From: Nitrosotalea sp.
Lineage (GTDB): Archaea > Thermoproteota > Nitrososphaeria > Nitrososphaerales > Nitrosopumilaceae
Direction of reading: 5' to 3'
DNA: 6,526 bases
Assembly (NCBI GenBank): GCA_022545805.1
Contig: JAKEIJ010000076.1
Location: 1 to 6,526 of the forward strand
Of this stretch, positions 6,263-6,526 are shown in pieces; position 1 is the first letter of the stretch, and every line of letters starts with the position of its first letter. The position numbers and the translations under genes were made by a program. The notes below the pieces were generated by a model. That model worked only from the letters and a program-made list of their open reading frames with translations, did no database searches and had not been told where the DNA came from.

Positions 6263-6284
6263 GAATCTGTGACTTGGAATTTTG

Positions 6285-6290
6285 CTTATA
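6285..6290 (-). promoter_or_regulatory. TATA box of the prefoldin gene, overlapping the pcc1 stop codon
   Basis: TATAAG on the minus strand (6290-6285) is centred about 25-26 nt upstream of the prefoldin ATG at 6262. It contains the pcc1 TAA stop (6288-6286). The spacing fits a leaderless transcript. An ATA-TAA codon pair could produce this by chance, so the call is moderate. Confidence 0.45.
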
Positions 6291-6526
6291 TGTTTACCGA
6301 TTCGATGGAATCGTTACTTGCTTGGACAAGTCTCAGGGTGGAATTTAGATTGGCGCGCAGGTGTTGAATTTCTTGCGCCCCAATTGTAATTGTGATTTTT
6401 TTATCAAGAGAAAAATTTGTTTTTGTCGGGTTTTCATCGTAAAATTTGTTGTCAATCTCAATTGAATCAAAAATTGCTTTAGTTTTTTTTCCGGCAGAAA
6501 TTTCTATCTTGGCATTATAGTTTGAC
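6286..6526 (-). CDS. pcc1: KEOPS complex subunit Pcc1, N-terminus cut by window edge
   Basis: The frame is open from the right edge to TAA at 6286, giving 79 visible residues; Pcc1 is normally about 80-90 residues, so only a few are missing. The C-terminal helix motif RANLNSTLRLVQASNDSI is the family hallmark, preceded by the strand region AIFDSIEIDN and ITITIGAQEIQHL. Pcc1 is the small dimerising subunit of KEOPS (with Kae1, Bud32 and Cgi121), which makes the t6A modification at position 37 of ANN-decoding tRNAs; Pcc1 helps bind the tRNA. It is followed by prefoldin beta after 23 bp on the same strand. The start codon is outside the window, so promoter and full length cannot be judged. Confidence 0.88.
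   Translation of the reverse strand, partial: SNYNAKIEISAGKKTKAIFDSIEIDNKFYDENPTKTNFSLDKKITITIGAQEIQHLRANLNSTLRLVQASNDSIESVNI

Noticed and set aside
5949..6272. 107-residue plus-strand frame rich in Cys and Ser
   Set aside because: It mirrors the glutamine- and glutamate-rich prefoldin helices on the other strand; the Cys runs are complements of Gln/Ala codons.

Overview
The window looks like chromosomal DNA from an ammonia-oxidising archaeon of the Nitrososphaerota (Thaumarchaeota), most likely a Nitrosopumilaceae-type lineage. The evidence is an AT-rich genome, an archaeal information-processing gene set (KEOPS Pcc1, prefoldin beta, an XPF-type nuclease, Nob1), a 7-iron ferredoxin of the archaeal zinc-ferredoxin family, and TATA boxes placed about 26-28 nt upstream of start codons, as expected for leaderless archaeal mRNAs. 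The lineage is inferred from protein character, not from a marker gene.

Left half, all on the minus strand (read right to left): a two-domain rhodanese sulfurtransferase (2889-3731), a 109-residue protein of unknown function overlapping its 3' end (2582-2911), a ferredoxin with a long unknown N-terminal domain (1590-2543), and a processive family-2 glycosyltransferase cut by the left edge (1-1538). The ferredoxin and glycosyltransferase genes each carry their own TATA box, so this is a string of same-strand units more than one operon. A sulfane-sulfur/iron-sulfur redox link between the first three is possible but unproven.

Middle, plus strand: an NAD kinase gene (3821-4636) overlaps by 11 bp the gene for the ribosome-maturation endonuclease Nob1 (4626-5138). 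They share one promoter, divergent from the sulfurtransferase promoter across an 89 bp gap. Both appear to start with TTG.

Right half, minus strand: pcc1 of the KEOPS tRNA-modification complex (cut by the right edge), prefoldin beta, and a short crenarchaeal-style XPF/ERCC4 nuclease that converges on nob1 with a 15 bp gap. Prefoldin and XPF each seem to have a TATA box overlapping the stop codon of the gene before.

The window is densely coding: no gene-free stretch exceeds about 90 bp. I see no tRNA, rRNA, CRISPR array, insertion sequence or long repeat. I see no clear new defence or mobile system. The least explained material is the ferredoxin N-terminal domain and the small overlapping gene next to it.
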